Below, in pieces: positions 60,009 through 64,000 of a stretch of DNA of 64,000 bases; within the stretch, counting starts at the first letter, position 1, and every line of letters begins with the position of its first letter. The stretch comes from Desulfosporosinus sp. BRH_c37 (GTDB lineage: Bacteria; Bacillota; Desulfitobacteriia; Desulfitobacteriales; Desulfitobacteriaceae). The stretch lies in assembly GCA_001516045.1 (NCBI GenBank), contig LOEW01000060.1, positions 1 through 64,000 on the forward strand, written 5' to 3'. The notes under the pieces are model-generated. The model was given only the letters and a program-made list of their open reading frames with translations. It was not told the DNA's origin and did not search any database. Both the position numbers and the translations under genes were made by a program.

Positions 60009-60032
60009 GTTCTTAAAGGAGACAGCCTATTA

Positions 60033-60086
60033 GCCAAATCGTAAGACTCCCACTTCTACAAGTGGGAGTGATTGAACGAGTTCACT
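60033..60086. repeat. Three-hairpin repeat, deleted form
   Basis: CCAAATCGTAAG and the first palindrome CTCCCACTTCTACAAGTGGGAG are intact. They join directly to TTGAACGAGTTCACT, so the middle hairpin and half of the third are missing. The edge supplies the TGA stop codon of the MerR gene. Confidence 0.8.
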
Positions 60087-60843
60087 TTGTTCCCGTATAA
60101 ATGAGCACTGCATCTCGCAAAAATGCTGCTGTTCCGGGCTGTTTCTCGTCATAATAGGCAGTAAATCGTTCGTCATCTACATACATCTGCGCAACTCTTG
60201 CATGCGCTTCTTTCGTGTAGCTATCCCAATAGAAGCTTAACCACTGACGATGTAAATCCGCTGCTTTTTGAGCTAATTCACCAGCCGGATCCCCTGTCTT
60301 GAAAGCAGCATGAAGCATCTCGATAACCTCAGCGGCAAGCTTCGTAACCTCTCTATACTGTTCTTGTGACATACCTTGCATTTGAGCATTTGACTTGTTG
60401 ACAGCCTCCTCACCATATTTTTCACGTATTTCCTTGCCATACTTTTTTTCATTGTCATCTACTAGCTTTTGCTTAAAGCCATCAAATTTTTCTTGATTAC
60501 TCATCGTAATTCTCCCTTCAGTTGAGGCAATTGTTTTATCAACATTTGAAATCAATAAATCCAATTGCTTTCTTTTTTCTAGAAGCTTCTCGCGGTGTTC
60601 CCTTAGTGCTTTTTCTCTATCAAAAGAAGGTGCGGTTACTAAGTCTTTAATGCTTTCTAAGCTTACACCCAACTCTCGATAAAAAAGAATCTGTTGTAAC
60701 CTATCCACCTCAACTTGACCATAGATACGGTACCCTGACGAGTTAATTCTTGCCGGCTTAAGAATTTCTATCTCATCATAGTACCTTAATGTCCTGGTGC
60801 TGATACCTGCCAGCCGGCCCAATTTTTGTACTGTATATTCCAT
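60082..60843 (-). CDS. MerR-family regulator with TipAS domain
   Basis: 253 residues from the ATG at 60843 (AGGAGGTGAAGAC upstream). Residues 1-70 are a MerR winged helix (MEYTVQKLGRLAGISTRTLR YYDEI), followed by a dimerisation helix. Residues about 125-250 are a TipA_S antibiotic-recognition domain (KSNAQMQGMSQEQYREV, KAADLHRQWLSFYWDSYTKE, YYDEKQPGTAAFLRDAV). Such proteins sense amphiphilic drugs and activate export genes; the adjacent RND pair is a probable target. Confidence 0.9.
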   Translation of the reverse strand: MEYTVQKLGRLAGISTRTLRYYDEIEILKPARINSSGYRIYGQVEVDRLQQILFYRELGVSLESIKDLVTAPSFDREKALREHREKLLEKRKQLDLLISNVDKTIASTEGRITMSNQEKFDGFKQKLVDDNEKKYGKEIREKYGEEAVNKSNAQMQGMSQEQYREVTKLAAEVIEMLHAAFKTGDPAGELAQKAADLHRQWLSFYWDSYTKEAHARVAQMYVDDERFTAYYDEKQPGTAAFLRDAVLIYTGTK

Positions 60844-60931
60844 GTCTTCACCTCCTGACAAGATTACTATACACCTTAACGTTACGTCAATGTAAAGGGT
60901 TTTAGAAAGCGCCTAAGCTATGGATAAACCA

Positions 60932-60967
60932 AATCGCCGCTTCAGCTATTTAGCTGAAACGGCGATT
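60932..60967. terminator. Hairpin between MerR and membrane-protein genes
   Basis: AATCGCCGCTTCAGCTA TT TAGCTGAAACGGCGATT is a 16-base stem with one mismatch. There is no T-run after it on either strand, so it may be a weak or factor-assisted terminator for the 61015 gene on the minus strand. Confidence 0.5.
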
Positions 60968-61014
60968 CATTGTGATCTGCACTGTCTGACTTCTTACCTT
61001 GTGATATCTGTTTT

Positions 61015-61323
61015 TTAGATTGACCCGCCTTCATTCACACTAATTTGCTTAGAGAGTTCGGGTTCAGTCTTGTTTTCCTTTTTACGTAGCGATAACCGGC
61101 CTCCAGTTAATTGACCCAGAACCGCCGAAACAATAAGAACTGGAATAGCCCAATATGCAAGGCCCTCACTAACCCTAAGAATGAAAATGAGAGGAACCGC
61201 TATATGAATCGATATGAACCAAAACAAACTAAATTTTTTAGTTCTTACCCGCCACATACCAAGAGGGATATTAAGCCCATAAGAAACGATCATCACAATT
61301 ATCAATCTTATTATTGTATTCAT
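61015..61323 (-). CDS. Small membrane protein of unknown function
   Basis: 102 residues from the ATG at 61323, preceded by AGGAGGGG. Three hydrophobic segments (IIRLIIVMIVSYGLNIPLGM, FWFISIHIAVPLIFIL, AIPVLIVSAVLGQLTGG), then a charged cytoplasmic tail. No family recognised. Divergently arranged with the cupin regulator, with 144 bases between their starts, so that regulator could control it. Confidence 0.65.
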   Translation of the reverse strand: MNTIIRLIIVMIVSYGLNIPLGMWRVRTKKFSLFWFISIHIAVPLIFILRVSEGLAYWAIPVLIVSAVLGQLTGGRLSLRKKENKTEPELSKQISVNEGGSI

Positions 61324-61467
61324 CCTTAAAGTTTCCCCTCCTAGCTTGTATTTTAGTGCGAGAAATAATATATTGGTTGTAACAATATTACTGTGTAATG
61401 ATAACAACCTTTATTATGACTGTCAATATTTTTTTGTTACACACAAAGAGAGCTAGGTGGTGTATTA

Positions 61468-62025
61468 ATGTCTATCGGACCTAAGATTAAAACCTACCGG
61501 CATGATTTAAATCTAACCATTCCACAATTGGCGCTAATTACTGGACTATCTCAGGGCTTTATCAGTCAGGTGGAGAATGACAAGGTTTCCCTTTCCTTAG
61601 AAAGTCTTCAAAAAGTGGCAACTGCGCTTAGAGTTCCTGTCAGAAATTTCCTAGCGGATGAACCGTTCCCACCGGAGTTGGTCACGAAAAATGCCCGCCC
61701 CCGTATAAAGTTAGGGGACGAGCCAGAACTTGAAATATTATCTGCGCCCTTTGGACGACAACTACAGATCCTCATGGTTGAACTACCTCCAGGATATCAA
61801 GCCGGTAATTGTGCACACACGCACAAAGGCGAAGAGTGGATTACGGTACTCAATGGTAAAGTTAAAGTTATCCAAGGAAATTATTCTGCAATTTTGGAAG
61901 AAGGAGATAGCATCCACTTGGATGGAAGTCATCCACACCTTTGCCAAAACGCTGCAGATAGCCCTACTAAAGTTATGGTAGTTTTGACTCCTCCCGCCAT
62001 GCTCCCTCTTTCGAAAACGCAATAG
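61468..62025 (+). CDS. XRE-family regulator with cupin domain
   Basis: 185 residues. N-terminal helix-turn-helix (about 5-60: LTIPQLALITGLSQGFISQV) and C-terminal cupin barrel (about 105-180: HTHKGEEWITVLNGKVKVI, GDSIHLDGSHPHLCQNA) with HTH-E-H metal-site residues. This pair of domains is typical of repressors for polyamine, betaine or amino acid metabolism. ATG after AGGTGGTG. Ligand unknown; the divergent membrane protein is a possible target. Confidence 0.88.
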   Translation: MSIGPKIKTYRHDLNLTIPQLALITGLSQGFISQVENDKVSLSLESLQKVATALRVPVRNFLADEPFPPELVTKNARPRIKLGDEPELEILSAPFGRQLQILMVELPPGYQAGNCAHTHKGEEWITVLNGKVKVIQGNYSAILEEGDSIHLDGSHPHLCQNAADSPTKVMVVLTPPAMLPLSKTQ

Positions 62026-62098
62026 CTTTAATAAGATCTAGGGACAGGTTCCTTGTTTGCGTAATGACTTTGAATCCTGAATTTAGTCGACCACATGT

Positions 62099-62725
62099 TT
62101 ATCTGGGACAAACTTTTTCAATGCAAATAAGTTCAGGTGGATTATTAATCTGATTAATAAAGCAAATATTAGCTACATTATAATCTTTTTGGCTTAATAT
62201 TGATGTATAACTATCCAAAGCCTCTTTTTCCAATTTACCATTTTCATGTCCGGTATATACAACAAGTAATATAATGCCATTGGGTTCAAGTATGTCTATA
62301 CATTTCTGAACAGCTTCTATGGTAGTTTCCTTTTTTGTGGTAATTTTATGATCTCCTTTCGGTAGATATCCTAGATTAAATATTACTAATTTAACCTTTC
62401 CTTTAATATATTTACCAACATTTTGGTGAGTATCAAGGATAAGTTCAGCTCTTTTAAGAAAGTTTAATTCTTGAAGCTTATTTCTTGTATTTATAACAGC
62501 AATTTCTTGTATATCAAAAGCATAAACTTTTCCTTTTTCTCCAACTAAATTACATAAAAATGCTGTATCATTTCCATTTCCCATAGTACAATCAACCGCA
62601 ATATCCCCATTAGTCAGTTTTGATTTGCATATTGTTTTGGATATTTCGATTGCATTAATAAAAATATTCTTAGTACCAAAAATATTACCCTTTGAAAAAG
62701 ATTCATTATTAACACCCGGACTCAA
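62099..62725 (-). CDS. mnmM: MnmM-like (YtqB) tRNA methyltransferase
   Basis: 208 residues with the YtqB pattern: NGDIAVDCTMGNGNDTAFLC (SAM motif I), YAFDIQEIAV, LVIFNLGYLPKGDHKITTKK (NLGYLPGGDK motif of the family), and ILLVVYTGHENGKLEKE. MnmM methylates nm5s2U34 in some tRNAs of Gram-positive bacteria. The first 30 residues are not conserved with the family and the TTG start at 62725 has no clear ribosome site, so the true start may be internal. AT-richer than its neighbours. Confidence 0.82.
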   Translation of the reverse strand: MSPGVNNESFSKGNIFGTKNIFINAIEISKTICKSKLTNGDIAVDCTMGNGNDTAFLCNLVGEKGKVYAFDIQEIAVINTRNKLQELNFLKRAELILDTHQNVGKYIKGKVKLVIFNLGYLPKGDHKITTKKETTIEAVQKCIDILEPNGIILLVVYTGHENGKLEKEALDSYTSILSQKDYNVANICFINQINNPPELICIEKVCPR

Positions 62726-62787
62726 TACATAATCACTTCTTTCATAGAAGATGCCAATTTATCGCATTAAAGGGTTCCCCTGTAAGT

Positions 62788-63627
62788 TCACTTTACAAGA
62801 TTATTGGCCTTCATCTTAAGATCATCCGTGATATTGTTCAAAACCTGAATTGAATTGTTGATTGTTGATGACGTGGCAGCCTGTTCCTGTGTGCCTGCTG
62901 CCATCTGCTCGATCGATTCCGCTAGTTTTTCAATCGTTGTCTGTATCGTTTTCAAAGTATCAACCACATCTTTTACCGAGTTACGTGTATTTTCTGCTAG
63001 CTTACCAATTTCCTCGGCTACCACACCGAAACCTTTGCCAAGGTTTCCGGCTCGAGCTGCTTCAATTTTCGCATTTAAGCCTAAAAGATTAGTTTGTTTG
63101 GCAACGGTGTTGATCAATTCTATTACACTGTCAGTTTTTTGAATGTGCATCTTAATTGCTTGCAAACTATTGGCAAATTCCTGAGTTCCTGCCGCTATTT
63201 CTTCAGCAGTTGCCGAAAACTCTGCTATGGAACTCGCAATGGCAACAACCTCTTTTTCGGTTAGATTTGCGATATCAATTAATTCCTCTTGGCGACTTGG
63301 TAGAATCATGGCCAAGGTACCAATAAGTTCATGACTTTTCGGGTCATTAACCGGGTAGGCAATACCTATGTATGCGGTTCCATAAACTTCTTTACCGACT
63401 TTAGCCATAATTCGCTTGCCGCTGCTAAGGCACTGTCCTGTAATGCTAGCTCCTTTCACTGGGTCTCCGGATTGTAAGGCGGGTTTAATTATACCGTGAT
63501 TACAAGCTAAGTATCGTTCCTTATCCGATACATAGATACCATATTCCTCTCCAAGCATACCCTTTACAAAAGGTACAAACTCCAAGGCATGTTCTATCAT
63601 TGGATGTTGCAATGTCTCAATACTCAT
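62788..63627 (-). CDS. Cytoplasmic methyl-accepting chemotaxis-type protein
   Basis: 279 residues with no membrane segment. Residues 1-125 are a sensor region of the small cytoplasmic GAF/PAS-like kind (EYGIYVSDKERYLACNHGII, PALQSGDPVKGASITGQCL). Residues about 140-279 are the MCP signalling domain: the conserved hairpin tip QTNLLGLNAKIEAARAGN LGKGFGVVAEEIGKLA is intact. The receptor is short, with one heptad arm reduced. ATG after GGAGGCTAAATAAAT. Signals to CheA; ligand unknown. Confidence 0.87.
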   Translation of the reverse strand: MSIETLQHPMIEHALEFVPFVKGMLGEEYGIYVSDKERYLACNHGIIKPALQSGDPVKGASITGQCLSSGKRIMAKVGKEVYGTAYIGIAYPVNDPKSHELIGTLAMILPSRQEELIDIANLTEKEVVAIASSIAEFSATAEEIAAGTQEFANSLQAIKMHIQKTDSVIELINTVAKQTNLLGLNAKIEAARAGNLGKGFGVVAEEIGKLAENTRNSVKDVVDTLKTIQTTIEKLAESIEQMAAGTQEQAATSSTINNSIQVLNNITDDLKMKANNLVK

Positions 63628-63725
63628 ATTTATTTAGCCTCCATTCCAAAACCTTCTTGGCAAATCCAATCAGCTTTGTTCCACTTAGCATTAACCGCAG
63701 AGCGGCATCTGCACCTTCAATTACA

Positions 63726-63764
63726 ATAAAAAGCCTAGTTTATAAATTGAATTTATAAACTAGG
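63726..63764 (-). terminator. Intrinsic terminator-like hairpin near the window edge
   Basis: GCCTAGTTTATAAATT GAATTTATAAACTAGGC is a perfect long stem; on the minus strand it is followed by TTTTTATT. No complete gene in the window ends here on the minus strand, so it would serve a transcript entering from beyond or a decayed gene. Bases 63628-63979 hold nothing else I can assign. Confidence 0.55.
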
Positions 63765-63979
63765 CCGGTTGCGCTACTTATTCCACATGTATCAAGCGCC
63801 CAAATAAAATACATGCTTCAAAATTTCCTTGTTTTCATATTTAAGCATATAGTAATCTAAACTCATTTTACTTAACTTTATTTAGTATAGCATAATTATT
63901 ATGCATAATTTGTAATAATATGTGTTGTAATTATTCTACAACATTATATCCCGCCAATTTAAGAGAGGGTCGAGTATAA

Positions 63980-64000
63980 ATGAAAATCATCTCCACCGGC
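63980..64000 (+). CDS. Possible start of a gene running off the window
   Basis: ATG preceded by GAGAGGG at ten bases opens MKIISTG at the very end of the sequence. Too little is visible to name it. Confidence 0.35.

Noticed and set aside
63628-63745. A 38-codon minus-strand frame ending LSGTKLIGFAKKVLEWR...
   Set aside because: It overlaps the terminator hairpin, has no start in view and resembles no family I can name with confidence.

Overview
The window looks like chromosomal DNA of an anaerobic Firmicute of the Desulfosporosinus/Desulfitobacterium type. This is inferred from gene content only: a glycine-betaine methyltransferase pair (MttB-like without pyrrolysine plus MtrH-like), a BCCT transporter, CWB2-type S-layer proteins, DUF364 and FmdE proteins, several molybdenum-cofactor (Moco) riboswitch copies, and strong AGGAGG-type ribosome binding sites.

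Layout. 1-4.2 kb: methylamine/betaine methyltransferase (cut by the window edge), its MtrH-like partner and a BCCT betaine carrier, all on the minus strand. 4.5-5.1 kb: a lipoprotein. 5.3-36.2 kb: a very long minus-strand gene array with four BtuCD/FecCD-type ABC importers (permease plus ATPase), six lipoprotein binding proteins, three radical SAM proteins with a CX5CX2C motif (HmdB/BioB-like), two PflA-like radical SAM proteins (one fused to a binding-protein domain), class I methyltransferases, O-methyltransferase-like proteins, DUF364 proteins, Sel1 repeats, an IclR regulator and two adjacent nitrogenase-component-1-like proteins without NifH. 36.8-42.6 kb: a cytoplasmic DUF1858/solute-binding fusion, a TrmO-FmdE fusion, DUF364, FmdE, gene remnants and a methyltransferase. 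42.6-48.7 kb: modD and two molybdate transporter operons (modB-modC-modA twice). 49.5-53.4 kb: a large S-layer-like protein and a CWB2 remnant. 53.5-64 kb: a coiled-coil protein, an HTH plus periplasmic-binding-domain regulator, an RND efflux pair with a MerR/TipAS regulator, a cupin regulator, mnmM, and a soluble chemoreceptor.

How it fits together. Five copies of an RNA matching the Moco riboswitch, each followed by an intrinsic terminator or terminator-like hairpin, precede five minus-strand units. One of these is a known molybdate operon; the other four are the uncharacterised genes. Two of the Mo-linked units also share a promoter with GTTAG-type flanking elements. The simplest reading is that the 5-42 kb array belongs to a molybdenum/tungsten-starvation regulon and takes up a metal species (BtuCD-type importers of the MolBCA kind can carry molybdate/tungstate), then processes or builds a cofactor or chelator with radical SAM, methyltransferase, nitrogenase-like, DUF364 and FmdE proteins. 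This function is inference; no enzyme here is identified down to its substrate.

The array is evolutionarily restless. At least ten truncated gene tails or fragments lie between intact genes, and a three-hairpin repeat abuts the 3' ends of several genes and supplies their stop codons or last residues. At 38.3-38.8 kb that repeat is expanded into a 530-base array of tandem and inverted hairpin units.
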